Positions 19,952 through 29,506 of a DNA stretch of 64,000 nt are shown piece after piece. The DNA is from Endozoicomonas sp. SCSIO W0465 (GTDB lineage: Bacteria; Pseudomonadota; Gammaproteobacteria; Pseudomonadales; Endozoicomonadaceae): the NCBI RefSeq assembly GCF_023716865.1, contig NZ_CP092417.1, forward strand, positions 6,432,501 through 6,496,500, read 5' to 3'. The translations under genes and the position numbers were made by a program. Numbering within the stretch: the stretch's first letter is position 1; every line of letters begins with the position of its first letter. The notes beneath the pieces were generated by a model that saw only the letters and a list, made by a program, of their open reading frames with translations, was not told the origin of the DNA and made no database searches.

Positions 19952-21127
19952 ACCTAAGGCTTCAGGCGATAAGGTTGCCGGTCCCAGGGGCAAATCCGAA
20001 AAGCGTTGTCGTTCAATACCCGTTAACTGGCTCATGCTAAGAACAGTAGGATCCCCCAGACATCCGGATTAGCTTTGTGAGCCTGGGCCTCCGGGGATAA
20101 CAGAAAATTAATGACAACCTGCGCTGCTGCCGTCGAGTCGCTATTAAAAGGAATCGCCAGAAAGTGAGTATTCCCCAGTGTGCCCGTATCATGAACATAG
20201 GTTCTGACCGTTTTTGATAACTCTCCACTGGCTATGGCAGAGCTGGCATAAGCCGGATTGAACGTCATTGAGAGTAATATTTCACCATCATCCAGCATGG
20301 GTGTCAGCGCCAGATTATTAGCAGGAAACGTCTCTCCTTCTCTCCACAGCAAAGGGTGAAGCTCATCAAGATATCCCCATAAAGGGGATGTAACAGTATC
20401 GAAATCCGCATCTGAAACCGGCTTTAACAACGCATCAGGATCTGGTGTCAACTCACTCAGCAACTGTTTCAGAAATGTCGTACCAACAAAATCCGGTGGT
20501 AAAGGATAAGTCACACGCCCTTTATGCTTTCTGGCAAACTCAAGCAGTTCTGAGGCATTGACCGGGGGCGTAGTGCCTTGGGAAAATTGATCGGTGTCAT
20601 AGATAAACACCAGCTGCGCCATTCCCCATGGTGCTTCGAAACCCTCAACAGGCTCCCCAAAGTCAATCACTGTCGTAGGCTTTTCCTGCGGGTCTACTCC
20701 CTGAAATGAAGGCAACCCTTCAGCAAAAGGGCCAAACAACAATCCATTTTGCTTCATGGATCGGAAGTTTTCACCATTGATCCATACCAGGTCAACGGTT
20801 CCGTTACGCTTCCGTCCTGCGACTTTTTCTGCCAGCACACGGCTGACGACACCGGATGTATCACTGACTTTGACATGTTTCAGGGCAATTCCGTAGCGTT
20901 TTGCCACCTGATCCGTGGTCCAGTCAATGTAATCATTGATCTGTTCACTGCCTCCCCAGGCATTGAAATAAACCGTCTGGCCTTTCGACTGCTTAACCGT
21001 CTCCTGCCAGGGTATGGTGTTCGCTTCAGCATCAGTGACACTGATCACAAGGGCCAATACCACCATAAAAGCAACGGATGTAATTGTTTTGCCCCATATC
21101 CTCAGGCTTCTCATGTTGCTGTTCATA

Positions 21128-21334
21128 TCAAGAGTCAGACTCCGTCTTGAGTTGGCAGTAGCGGTTACCTTCTTCATCAATGGAGAGTGTTACCACAATT
21201 GGACGGCAGCATACCTGACAGTCTTCTGTATACACCAAAGATTCATCAGTCTCAGTAAAACCGGCATCCAATAGCAACTCAAGCCGCTCTGCGCAATACG
21301 GGCAATAGTCCTGCCAGCTTATCCACTCATCCAT
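21128..21334 (-). CDS. CPXCG-motif cysteine-rich small protein
   Basis: 68 aa from ATG 21334 (MDEWISWQDYCPYCAE). Two cysteine pairs, CPYC and CQVC(C), suggest one bound zinc. The family is conserved beside other genes in gammaproteobacteria but has no firm function. It lies 52 bp after serB and one base before ynjB, so it is the first gene or a linker in the ynj transcript and is still intact while the genes after it are broken. Confidence 0.82.
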   Translation of the reverse strand: MDEWISWQDYCPYCAERLELLLDAGFTETDESLVYTEDCQVCCRPIVVTLSIDEEGNRYCQLKTESDS

Positions 21335-21386
21335 CGCAAACACCTTTTCTTGACAGCATTTTCTTGTCAGTATCTTCTTGTCAATA

Positions 21387-22655
21387 TCAAAAGCCGCCGG
21401 TTTCAGGCGTTGTGGTATTAAGGGACTCAAGGTCTTTATCACTAAAGCCCAACAGATAAAGAATGCTGTCTAACCCGAGGATGGAAATTGACTGCCGTGC
21501 ACTTTGTTTCACCATGGGTTTGGCCCGAAATGCAATGCCAAGTCCGGCCACACTGAGCATTGGCAAGTCATTGGCACCATCGCCCACAGCGATCACCTGA
21601 TTAAGAGGAATGTCCTCTTCGGCAGCAATCTGCTTGAGCAGTTCTGCTTTACGCTCACCATTGATAATGTCACCCTTCGCCTGACCGGTCACCTTGCTAT
21701 CAACGATTTCCAGTTCGTTGGCATGGATACAGTCAATGCCCAGTTTTTCCTGAAGGTACCTGGCAAAATAGGTAAACCCTCCTGACAGAATGGCTGTGCG
21801 GTACCCCAGCGAGCGGAGGGTATGAATCAACCGTTCTGCACCTTCAGTTAAAGGCAGCTGTCTGGCAATACCGGCAAGCACAGACTCATCCAGTCCCCTT
21901 AGCATCGCCAGGCGTTCACGGAAGCTTTCATTAAAATCCAGTTCCCCCTGCATGGCACTCTCAGTGATCTTTGCCACCTGATCACCCACACCTGCTGCCT
22001 CTGCAAGAAGGTCAATCACTTCCGCTTCAATCAGGGTGGAATCCATATCAAAGACAACCAGCCGACGATTACGGCGATAAATGCTGTCTTCCTGAAATGC
22101 CACATCAGCATCCAGTTCAGTGGTAAGATTGAGAAAATCAGACCTCAGCTTTTCCTGGTCAGGGGCCGTGCCCCGGAGCGAAAACTCCAGACATGATGAA
22201 CGGTGACTGTGATTGTTATCATTGCGCAGTGATCGCCGACCGGAAAGGGGAGAAATATGATCAATATTCAAACCGTGGGCAGCAGTGATACCAGAAACCC
22301 TGGCGATTTGCTCCGCTGTGACGTTACGTGATAACAGCGTCAATATATAACGGTTCTTGCCCTGCTCAGATACCCAGTGTTCATAGTCATCCCCGGATAC
22401 CGGTTGATAACTGAACTGCAAATCACTTTCATGACAATGAAAAAGAAGATCTTTCAGCATTCTGCTGGCAAGAGCAGAATCACCTGAAGCCTGATCCGGA
22501 AGACGAATTACAATTCCCGAGGTCAGGGTATCATGAATCACCGACTGACCAAAATCCAGAATTTCCAGATCGTAGTCGGCCATAATGGAGGTAATGGATG
22601 AGGTGAGTCCCGGCTGGTCCCGGCCAGTAACATTAATCAGTATTATATCGCTCAC
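21387..22655 (-). CDS. serB: Phosphoserine phosphatase SerB
   Basis: 422-aa HAD-superfamily enzyme for the last step of serine synthesis. The N-terminal half contains ACT-like domains (MSDIILINVTGRDQPGLTSS and RYILTLLSRNVTAEQI), and the catalytic half has the nucleophile motif FDMDSTLIE, motif II AILSGGFTYF, and motifs III/IV AVGDGANDLPML. The length agrees with the long SerB form with doubled ACT domains. It is divergent from the ahpA/ytjB-like gene, the same pairing as in E. coli. Confidence 0.96.
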   Translation of the reverse strand: MSDIILINVTGRDQPGLTSSITSIMADYDLEILDFGQSVIHDTLTSGIVIRLPDQASGDSALASRMLKDLLFHCHESDLQFSYQPVSGDDYEHWVSEQGKNRYILTLLSRNVTAEQIARVSGITAAHGLNIDHISPLSGRRSLRNDNNHSHRSSCLEFSLRGTAPDQEKLRSDFLNLTTELDADVAFQEDSIYRRNRRLVVFDMDSTLIEAEVIDLLAEAAGVGDQVAKITESAMQGELDFNESFRERLAMLRGLDESVLAGIARQLPLTEGAERLIHTLRSLGYRTAILSGGFTYFARYLQEKLGIDCIHANELEIVDSKVTGQAKGDIINGERKAELLKQIAAEEDIPLNQVIAVGDGANDLPMLSVAGLGIAFRAKPMVKQSARQSISILGLDSILYLLGFSDKDLESLNTTTPETGGF

Positions 22656-22841
22656 TGGGTAATCTAACTCTCAGGTCGTTGCAGGCGTTCGATAGTCTAT
22701 CACAGGGATTTTACGGAAAGCAGAAAGAGTTCTGATAGGATATAACGTCCACTTATTTTTTAGCCTGGCTCTTACTCATGGACAGTAAGCGCTATTGATA
22801 ATTTATCGCGATCACTGGCTTTCCCCTCAGGAGCTTAACTT

Positions 22842-24116
22842 TTGCAGCAGCGTATTTTCATGCCAGATCTTTTTATGCGGTTCACATCCCGCTTCTCCAT
22901 CCGTACGCAGTTAATGTTCATCTATGGTCTTCTGATGGTGACATTGACCATTGGTATGTCGCTGGTCATCAGCAATGAGATAGACTCATCGGGCCAGCAC
23001 CAGGCTGACAGTATCGGTCAGTTATTGAGTGAGCAGACGGCCAGTGCGGCTACTGACATGCTGGTCACTGGAGACAGGCTTAGCCTCAATGTTCTGCTCA
23101 GTCAGCTAGTACAGAACCCTTATGTTGCTGAAGCCAGTATCTACAGTATCGACAACCAGAGAATTGCCAAGGCCGTTTCCAAAACAGCCGATGAAGCAAC
23201 AAGGCATCCCGTTTATTCATCTCCCATTCATTACCAGGATGTCATTGCCGGTTACGCCCGCTTATCACTGAACGAAGACATCTTAAGCAAAAAGCCCAAG
23301 GAAGCTCTGCTGGTTATTATTGCCATCAGCCTGTTACTGCTTCTTGCCGGGCTGACTGTTCTGCAACTCTTTGCCTCCAGCATAGCGACCCGGCTCAACC
23401 TTATTGAACGACAGCTACGCTCCATTCTGCCGGCAGGCAATCCAGCCCCTCCGGTGACTGGAGAAATCACCAGACTTTCCACCTATGTCGAACAGCAGCT
23501 ACTCGAAAAGAACTTGGCCGAGCCTGAAGATAAAGTCGAAGAGAAGCAGCAAACGGCGATGATTGCAGCCATCAAAGTGAAAAACCTGGGTAGGCTGCAA
23601 CAGTTGCTGGCACCCAGGGATTTGCAGGATATTCTGCGCACTCACAGCCAGATCATCAGTGAAGCCGCAGGTTATTACGGTGGAGAGGTTACCTATACGC
23701 CGGAAGGTAATGCCTATCTGCGTTTTTCCAGCAAAGAGAGCCCGACATTTACCTCCGATGCATTATCCTGCTGCCTGATGATCGAAGCACTGGCTGAAAA
23801 AGCCGGAATCATCAATATTGCCAAAGCACATATTGGTATTGGCCTCAGTGTCAGCGACCGGCAGTCGGAATTTCCTGAAGAACAGCACCCTGCTCTGGGT
23901 GACAGTGCGGCAAGCCAGGCCCTGACTCTGGCAAACCTGCCTGATATGGATGGTATTTATATGCTACGCTCAGAGGTTAGCTGGTTTCCCGCAGAACTTC
24001 CGGATTTTGAATCCTATGATGACGTTGTCATAAACATGAAAGGAATCAGCTACCCAATGGCTGATCAACTCAACCAGCAAATCAAGGCTATTTCAGAATT
24101 ACTGAAGCTGGAATGA
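22842..24116 (+). CDS. AhpA/YtjB-family membrane protein
   Basis: 424 aa. A first membrane segment (LMFIYGLLMVTLTIGMSLVI) and a second near residues 150-172 (LLVIIAISLLLLLAGLTVLQ) bracket a periplasmic sensor-like domain (MLVTGDRLSLNVLLSQLVQ). The cytoplasmic C-terminal half resembles a nucleotide-cyclase-like fold without catalytic motifs. Position next to serB and the sequence pattern match YtjB (Smp)/AhpA. The start is an in-frame TTG at 22842; ATG 22860 is an alternative. Role in the cell is poorly known. Confidence 0.82.
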   Translation: MQQRIFMPDLFMRFTSRFSIRTQLMFIYGLLMVTLTIGMSLVISNEIDSSGQHQADSIGQLLSEQTASAATDMLVTGDRLSLNVLLSQLVQNPYVAEASIYSIDNQRIAKAVSKTADEATRHPVYSSPIHYQDVIAGYARLSLNEDILSKKPKEALLVIIAISLLLLLAGLTVLQLFASSIATRLNLIERQLRSILPAGNPAPPVTGEITRLSTYVEQQLLEKNLAEPEDKVEEKQQTAMIAAIKVKNLGRLQQLLAPRDLQDILRTHSQIISEAAGYYGGEVTYTPEGNAYLRFSSKESPTFTSDALSCCLMIEALAEKAGIINIAKAHIGIGLSVSDRQSEFPEEQHPALGDSAASQALTLANLPDMDGIYMLRSEVSWFPAELPDFESYDDVVINMKGISYPMADQLNQQIKAISELLKLE

Positions 24117-24511
24117 TCGCCCTGTTCAAACTGAAAATGGCGGGTTAATTTGTGGAATACTTATCTGGCACTGGTAGCGTTCGTCAACGATACGACAGCG
24201 GTGACGATTTACTCGATTCCCCCTCTCTCCCTGGTACCTCTTTTTGTGGAAGGACGGTGAGAGCCTTATCATCAATGTGCGGTTTATGTTCGAACAAAAA
24301 GGCACTCTTTGAAAGTCCTGTGTACAAAGCAACCACAGTCCCCATTTCTATTCAACCCTCATCACCGAAGTATACCCATTTTCACCATGGCAGCAGCGGT
24401 CACCCGGAAGGTATCCAGCCTGCCACTCAACCTTTATCACCAAAGGTTACCGTTACTAACGATGACACCAGCCAACAGGGGGTATGAAAAGTATGAATAC
24501 GGAAAGATGTT
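24117..24511. other. Intergenic stretch without a recognisable gene
   Basis: Between the convergent ahpA/ytjB-like gene and hisF I see no coding sequence with a family resemblance, no IS end and no clear rho-independent hairpin with a T run. Confidence 0.6.
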
Positions 24512-25285
24512 TCAGAGCCTCATCTCAATACCCTGATCGGCCATATAGTGTTTGGCTTCCGGAATAGAATACTGACCAAAATGAAAAATACTGGCGGCCA
24601 GTACCGCATCAGCCTTACCCAACTTGATTCCATCCACCAGATGATCAAGGTTTCCAACGCCACCAGAGGCGATAACCGGAATACTTACGGATTCAGAAAC
24701 CGCTTTGGTTAAGCCAAGATCATAACCATTTTTGACACCATCCTGATCCATACTGGTCAACAAAATCTCACCGGCACCATGGTGTTCCATTTGCAGAGCC
24801 CACTCTACAGCATCAAGGCCGGTAGGTTTTCGTCCACCATGGGTGAAGATCTCCCAGTGATCAGGCTCACTGGGCTGGCTGACTTTCCTGGCGTCAATAG
24901 CCACCACAATACACTGTGAGCCGAACCGGTCAGCCGCTTCCTGAACAAATTCAGGATGGAAAACAGCCGCTGTGTTAATGCTGACTTTATCGGCACCCGC
25001 ATTGAGCATGGTGCGAATATCTTCTACTTTGCGAATCCCGCCACCCACCGTCAGTGGGATAAATACTTCGCTGGCCATACGCTCAACCGTATGCACCATT
25101 GTGTCCCGCCCCTCATGGCTGGCAGTAATATCGAGAAAAGTTATCTCATCAGCCCCCGCTTCATTATAACGACGGGCAACTTCTACCGGGTCGCCAGCGT
25201 CCCGAATGTTGACAAACTGAACGCCTTTAACCACCCGCCCATTTTCAACATCGAGACAGGGAATTATTCTTTTAGCCAGCCCCAT
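24512..25285 (-). CDS. hisF: Imidazole glycerol phosphate synthase cyclase subunit HisF
   Basis: 257-aa TIM-barrel subunit that uses ammonia from HisH to form IGP and AICAR in histidine synthesis. Catalytic Asp11 is in IIPCLDVENGRVVKG, and the second, Asp130-region, in VVAIDARK. The phosphate sites PLTVGGGIR and VIASGGVGN are present. It is the last gene of the his cluster here. Confidence 0.97.
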   Translation of the reverse strand: MGLAKRIIPCLDVENGRVVKGVQFVNIRDAGDPVEVARRYNEAGADEITFLDITASHEGRDTMVHTVERMASEVFIPLTVGGGIRKVEDIRTMLNAGADKVSINTAAVFHPEFVQEAADRFGSQCIVVAIDARKVSQPSEPDHWEIFTHGGRKPTGLDAVEWALQMEHHGAGEILLTSMDQDGVKNGYDLGLTKAVSESVSIPVIASGGVGNLDHLVDGIKLGKADAVLAASIFHFGQYSIPEAKHYMADQGIEMRL

Positions 25286-25309
25286 GAACTTAACCTTCCT
25301 GAAATCTTT

Positions 25310-25696
25310 TTAATTGACCAGGCGCAGCGACACTGGATAGCGGTAAAACTCACCACTACCGGCTTTCATGGCTGCCCTGACCATGAATACTAGCGCCACA
25401 ATGATAATCACCGGAACCAGTGGCAATAACAGAAGTCCTACCAACATCAACTTGAGGATAACCCAGAGAATTGCCAGTAGTGTGACGGTGATCTGAAAGT
25501 TCAGAGACTCTCTGGCATGGTGTTCAATATAAAGCGACTTATCCCGCTTCATCAGCCAGATCACCAGCGGTATGGCAATATTCAATCCAGGAACCATAAA
25601 GCCGAACAAAGGCAGAAGGTGCGCCAGCGCGGCCATATTTTTATCATCCCGTTGAATATCGGACGTATTCATGGGAGGAATACCGGAATCATTCAT
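25310..25696 (-). CDS. DUF4870 small membrane protein
   Basis: 128 aa from ATG 25696 (MNDSGIPPMNTSDIQRDD); ATG 25672 is an alternative. After a polar head it has two or three membrane segments (LLPLFGFMVPGLNIAIPLVI and the long run from TVTLLAILW to VALVFMVRA). The motif SLYIEHHARESLNFQ between them is the DUF4870 signature. It lies 25 bp after hisA and 24 bp before hisF, so it is inside the his transcript. No histidine role is known for the family; the placement may simply be conserved linkage. Confidence 0.9.
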   Translation of the reverse strand: MNDSGIPPMNTSDIQRDDKNMAALAHLLPLFGFMVPGLNIAIPLVIWLMKRDKSLYIEHHARESLNFQITVTLLAILWVILKLMLVGLLLLPLVPVIIIVALVFMVRAAMKAGSGEFYRYPVSLRLVN

Positions 25697-25721
25697 CGTA
25701 ACAACCTTGAGCCATGAGGTC

Positions 25722-26456
25722 TTATTCCTCCTGTAAACAGTAACGCTGAGCCTCAGACAAACTGAGAGTCCCTTCATAAATGGCACGACCGGTGATCGCA
25801 CCTTCAATTCCTTCGTGGGCGACTGCTTTCAGAGCCCTGATATCATCCATATTGGTGATACCGCCGGAAGCAATCACCGGGATCGACATGCTGTTTGCCA
25901 GTTGCCGGGTTGCTTCAACATTCACACCCTGCATCATGCCATCCCTGGCAATATCGGTATAGATGATGGCGGATACACCGTCCTGCTCAAACCGACTTGC
26001 CAGCTCAGTAGTCCGGGTATCGGTGATTTTTGCCCAGCCATCCGTCGCCACCAGCCCCCCGCGTGCATCAATACCGACGATCACATGACCAGGAAACTTC
26101 TGGCAGGCTACTCTAACAAAGTCAGGGTCAGTTACCGCCTTGGTACCAACAATCACCCAGGAAACACCCGAGTCCAGGTAGGCTTCTATTGTGGCCAGAT
26201 CACGAATTCCCCCGCCAATCTGCACGGGCAAATCAGGGTACTCTGCGGTAATCCCCCGAACCGCATCAGCATTCAGCGGCTTGCCGGCAAACGCTCCATT
26301 CAGGTCAACCAGGTGAAGCCTGCGACAACCGGCATCAACCCAGCGGCTGGCCATGGCAACCGGATCCTCACCAAAGACCGTGGCATCACTCATTTCCCCC
26401 TGGCGCAGCCGGACACAGGCACCATCTTTCAAATCGATTGCGGGAATTATTAACAT
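25722..26456 (-). CDS. hisA: ProFAR isomerase HisA
   Basis: 244-aa TIM barrel that isomerises ProFAR to PRFAR. Catalytic aspartates are in IIPAIDLKDGACVRL and in IIYTDIARDGM; phosphate loops are QIGGGIRD and VIASGGITN. It is paralogous to HisF but distinguished by VRLRQG and the length. It lies 16 bp after hisH. Confidence 0.97.
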   Translation of the reverse strand: MLIIPAIDLKDGACVRLRQGEMSDATVFGEDPVAMASRWVDAGCRRLHLVDLNGAFAGKPLNADAVRGITAEYPDLPVQIGGGIRDLATIEAYLDSGVSWVIVGTKAVTDPDFVRVACQKFPGHVIVGIDARGGLVATDGWAKITDTRTTELASRFEQDGVSAIIYTDIARDGMMQGVNVEATRQLANSMSIPVIASGGITNMDDIRALKAVAHEGIEGAITGRAIYEGTLSLSEAQRYCLQEE

Positions 26457-26472
26457 GGTTGTGACTTCCAGT

Positions 26473-27117
26473 TCAGGACTTCCATTTTAAAAAGTTTTCA
26501 AGCAACTGCAGTCCATTGGCGGCACTTTTTTCAGGGTGAAACTGCACAGCAACAATATTTTCATGGCCAAGGGCAACATCAAAACCAGGGCCATATTCAC
26601 TTCTACCCACCACTACAGCTTCACTGGCAACATGGGCGTAGTAACTGTGCACGAAATAGAACCGGGCATTGTCCTCAATGCCCTGCCAAAGATGATGGGA
26701 TGGCTCAACCTGACTAACCGGGCTCCAGCCCATATGGGGGACTTTCAATCGAGAACCTTCATTATCCCGAAGATCTTTGCCAAAGAACTTCACATCACCT
26801 GACAGCAAGCCAAGGCACTCAACACCACCATTCTCTTCGCTATGATCTAGCAGTATTTGCATACCGACACAAATACCAAGCAATGGGCGGGTAGCGACCA
26901 CTTCCCGAACCACTTCATCAATGCCATGACGTTGTATTTCCATCATGCAGTCACGGATTGCACCCACTCCGGGAAGTACCGTTTTATCAGCAGCCAGTAT
27001 CTGGTCAGGATCGGAGGTAACGATGATTCGGGTATTCTCATCAGCAACCTGTTCCAGCGCTTTACTGACGGAGTGAAGGTTGCCCATCCCATAATCAATT
27101 ACAGCAACCGTTTTCAT
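26473..27117 (-). CDS. hisH: Imidazole glycerol phosphate synthase glutaminase subunit HisH
   Basis: 214-aa class I glutamine amidotransferase. Nucleophile Cys83 is in LLGICVGMQILL, and the His-Glu pair is in AVQFHPEKS near the C-terminus. The oxyanion strand motif PGVGAIRDCM is present. It supplies ammonia to HisF. Start is two bases before the hisB stop region, giving tight coupling. Confidence 0.97.
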   Translation of the reverse strand: MKTVAVIDYGMGNLHSVSKALEQVADENTRIIVTSDPDQILAADKTVLPGVGAIRDCMMEIQRHGIDEVVREVVATRPLLGICVGMQILLDHSEENGGVECLGLLSGDVKFFGKDLRDNEGSRLKVPHMGWSPVSQVEPSHHLWQGIEDNARFYFVHSYYAHVASEAVVVGRSEYGPGFDVALGHENIVAVQFHPEKSAANGLQLLENFLKWKS

Positions 27118-27119
27118 GA

Positions 27120-27713
27120 TTACAACGACCCTTTCGTGGACGGCATCTGTCCCGCCATTCGCGGATCCGGGGCAACCGCCATACGCAAGGCACGGCCAAA
27201 GGCTTTAAAGACGGTTTCAATTTGGTGGTGAGCGTTGCGTCCCCGCAGGTTGTCAATATGCAGGGTAACTCCGGCGTGATTAACAAAACCCTGGAAGAAT
27301 TCATGGAACAGGTCAACGTCAAAGCGACCGATCATTGCGCGGGTAAATTCAACGTTAAACTCCAGACCGGGTCGGCCGGAAAAATCGATAACGACTCTGG
27401 AAAGTGCCTCATCCAGTGGCACATAAGCATGCCCATAACGATATAACCCTTTTTTATCACCAATAGCCCGGGCAACGGCCTGTCCCAACGTGATACCAAT
27501 ATCCTCAACCGTATGGTGATCATCAATTTCATGATCGCCAACAGCCTTGATGTCGAGATCAATGAGGCCATGGCGGGCAATTTGATCCATCATGTGATCA
27601 AGAAAAGGTACTCCTGTATCAAAAGATGCCTTACCAGTTCCATCCAGATTGATGGCCACACAAATTTGGGTTTCCAGGGTGTTTCTTTCAACACTGGCCT
27701 TGCGCTCAGCCAT
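27120..27713 (-). CDS. hisB: Imidazoleglycerol-phosphate dehydratase HisB
   Basis: 197 aa and monofunctional (no HAD phosphatase domain). Metal-binding motifs HMMDQIARHG, DDHHTVED, HEFFQGFVNHAG and GRNAHHQIE are all present. I placed the start at ATG 27713 (MAERKASVERNT) because CGGAG lies seven bases upstream; ATG 27737 would add eight non-conserved residues. It is the first gene of the hisBHA-DUF4870-F run; hisG, hisD and hisC are not in the window. Confidence 0.96.
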   Translation of the reverse strand: MAERKASVERNTLETQICVAINLDGTGKASFDTGVPFLDHMMDQIARHGLIDLDIKAVGDHEIDDHHTVEDIGITLGQAVARAIGDKKGLYRYGHAYVPLDEALSRVVIDFSGRPGLEFNVEFTRAMIGRFDVDLFHEFFQGFVNHAGVTLHIDNLRGRNAHHQIETVFKAFGRALRMAVAPDPRMAGQMPSTKGSL

Positions 27714-27802
27714 GAACTTCTCCGGTTGGGTTGTCATCTATTCTGTTTGCCGGGGTTAGCAGGAAACCATTAGTGAAGTAACTATTTAGCCAAAAGAACC
27801 AT

Positions 27803-28252
27803 TTATCCAAAAAAACCATCATAAACCAATTCGTGGACCAGTTCGTGGCTGTGCTTTTTCACTATTATATTTTCGGGTAGAAAACCTGCAGCAATCCAGT
27901 ACTTTTTAGCCGGCTCGAGGCTATCACAGGAAGGTTTATAATGCCCTGATCGATTGTTAATTGTCAGCTTTCCACCTTTATAGCTACCTTCCCCGGCGCA
28001 GAGAACATCACGATTTTCTGCACAGACTGCGTGGGTAACACCAGGAGGGGACGCATACAGTTTCACATCCCTGCTCTCAAGTGGTACAAGTGCCCATTCA
28101 AATTTTTCGCTGTTCACAATCGTAGAAAAGTATACCGTTCCCTGCACTGCATGGGTAGGAGCATCCTTGCACTGGATAGCAGCTAAACACACTTCATCGC
28201 GGTATGATTCAGCCAGTGTGTTTGAAAAGGTACTCGTGTTTGCAAACATCAT
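27803..28252 (-). CDS. Unrecognised 149-aa protein
   Basis: No family recognised. It begins MMFANTSTFSNTLAESYRDE and contains six to seven cysteines (EVCLAAIQCKDAP, AVCAENRDVLCAGEG, KPSCDSL), which suggests disulfides or metal binding. There is no obvious signal peptide, though the protein may be exported by another route. It lies downstream of the insertion point of an IS1595-like element and shows no sign of belonging to the his transcript. Confidence 0.6.
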   Translation of the reverse strand: MMFANTSTFSNTLAESYRDEVCLAAIQCKDAPTHAVQGTVYFSTIVNSEKFEWALVPLESRDVKLYASPPGVTHAVCAENRDVLCAGEGSYKGGKLTINNRSGHYKPSCDSLEPAKKYWIAAGFLPENIIVKKHSHELVHELVYDGFFG

Positions 28253-28371
28253 TTAAACCTCTTTCTTGCCTGTTTTTGTCATTCTGCACTTTTTTAATAG
28301 TAAAGAAGGGCTGCTGTCTGCCGCGCTTCAACCCAATCACGGGTGTTAATCTATGCCTGACAGAACATTGT

Positions 28372-29480
28372 GGCTAAGTTACCGTTAATGGTTGGAAGCA
28401 CCAATGTTCAGTAATTCTGCTGATCAACCGGCCAACAGTTAATTTTTTTGCTGCCGTCAGTTCTCGCCTCCAGGCCAGATAATGGGGAAGGTAACGAGTT
28501 GCAACCCCTTGGAATACGCCGCCAATCCAGCGTTTTAAATGACTGTGATAAGAATTTACAGTCTGGATGTGGTAGATGCCTTCAACAACATGTTGACCTG
28601 CTGATGTCACCAGCTCCTTGAAGACAAATCCAAGCTTGTCAGCAAGTTTTTCGTGAGCGAGGTGTGCATCCGCACAGACCGTGGCCTGTATCGATATGCG
28701 GCCATTTAAATGCCTGCACAATTCATTAGCACTTTCGTTTTCTAATACACCGTCAACGGTATTTCGATTACGGTCCCGAGCCACCATTACCGGGACTTTT
28801 CGGGCTTTGTTGGGATCATTACCCCGCTTTCGGGTTGGCCGTGGAAGGCCTTCTCTTTGCCCTTTGAAGGATTCACGGAAAAATGTTTCATCAAGCTCAG
28901 TAATGCCACAAAGCTCTTCTGCTTGATCATTATTAATCACTTCAAGAAAGCGGTGACGCCAGCGGAACGCAGTTTTCAAGTCAATGGCATTCTCAGCAGC
29001 AGCTGGTCGCAAGACCATAGAGTGAGTCATACCTGCGAGGTACTTGTTCCATTTTTCAGGGTGCCTGAGCCTTGCCAAAGGCGTTCCACTAAAGGCGTTA
29101 AACGTTGAGTCGCAAGTCTTGCAGTGGTAGCGCTGTCGGCCATTTCGTATGCCCCAGCGACCAACGCTATGGCTTTTGCATTTGGGGCACCTGGGGTTTT
29201 CGGCAAATTGGGCAAGTATGCTCTTTTCTACGTCAGGTGTTGCATTATCGTTATTGGGTATAGATTCACTGTAAACAGGTTCAGAGTCAGTGGTTTCTAC
29301 TACCTCGGTAACCTCTATTTGAGTACTAAGGAGCGAGTTGTTAAGAATGTCTCGCTGTTCACTGGTTAATGTTGAAATGGAATCAATAAAATTCTGGAAG
29401 AGTTCAGATTGCATATCACTCCCCTACAACGTAGATTTTATGGGAGTTTAGCTGATTCAACCATTAACGGTAACTTAGCC
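28372..29480 (-). mobile_element. IS1595-like element with GGCTAAG ends, copy 1
   Basis: 1,109 bp. Both ends read GGCTAAGTTACCGTTAATGG inward. The flanking direct repeat GAACATTGT (28363-28371 and 29481-29489) is 9 bp, one more than usual for IS1595. It is in non-coding DNA. Confidence 0.94.
28374..29414 (-). CDS. IS1595-like transposase (GGCTAAG type), copy 1
   Basis: 346 aa. A Ser/Thr/Glu-rich leader is followed by the zinc ribbon CPKCKS...CKTCDS and the catalytic part: GITELDETFFRESFKG, VCADAHLAHEKLA and VNSYHSHLKRWIGGVFQG with the final acidic/histidine region. The reading frame is intact, unlike copy 2 at 52916-53954. The stop lies within the inverted repeat. Confidence 0.92.
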   Translation of the reverse strand: MQSELFQNFIDSISTLTSEQRDILNNSLLSTQIEVTEVVETTDSEPVYSESIPNNDNATPDVEKSILAQFAENPRCPKCKSHSVGRWGIRNGRQRYHCKTCDSTFNAFSGTPLARLRHPEKWNKYLAGMTHSMVLRPAAAENAIDLKTAFRWRHRFLEVINNDQAEELCGITELDETFFRESFKGQREGLPRPTRKRGNDPNKARKVPVMVARDRNRNTVDGVLENESANELCRHLNGRISIQATVCADAHLAHEKLADKLGFVFKELVTSAGQHVVEGIYHIQTVNSYHSHLKRWIGGVFQGVATRYLPHYLAWRRELTAAKKLTVGRLISRITEHWCFQPLTVT

Positions 29481-29506
29481 GAACATTGTGCTTGTCAGCA
29501 GGTCAG

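Larger units (their letters stand above)
18173..21126 (-). pseudogene. ynjB: YnjB-like ABC transporter solute-binding protein, frameshifted and split by ISNCY copy C
   Basis: The product would be a periplasmic substrate-binding protein: a signal segment (SVAFMVVLALVISVTDAEA), then VYFNAWGGSEQINDYIDW, LVWINGENF and APWGMAQLVFIYD. Exons are 21126-19952 and 18244-18173. Near 20058 the run of five G after ANPDVW needs a sixth G to continue as GDPTVLSMSQLTGIERQRF; as it stands it ends early in ILLFLA. Past the IS the frame resumes as GKVLPEPHSSWVAALERGW and stops at 18173. The joined 1,247 nt is one short of a 415-aa frame, which fits the missing G. ATG 21126 starts one base after the CPXCG gene stop. 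Substrate is unknown. Confidence 0.87.

Noticed and set aside
24126..24487. Small frames between the ahpA/ytjB-like gene and hisF
   Set aside because: No ribosome site, no conserved motif, and composition looks non-coding.
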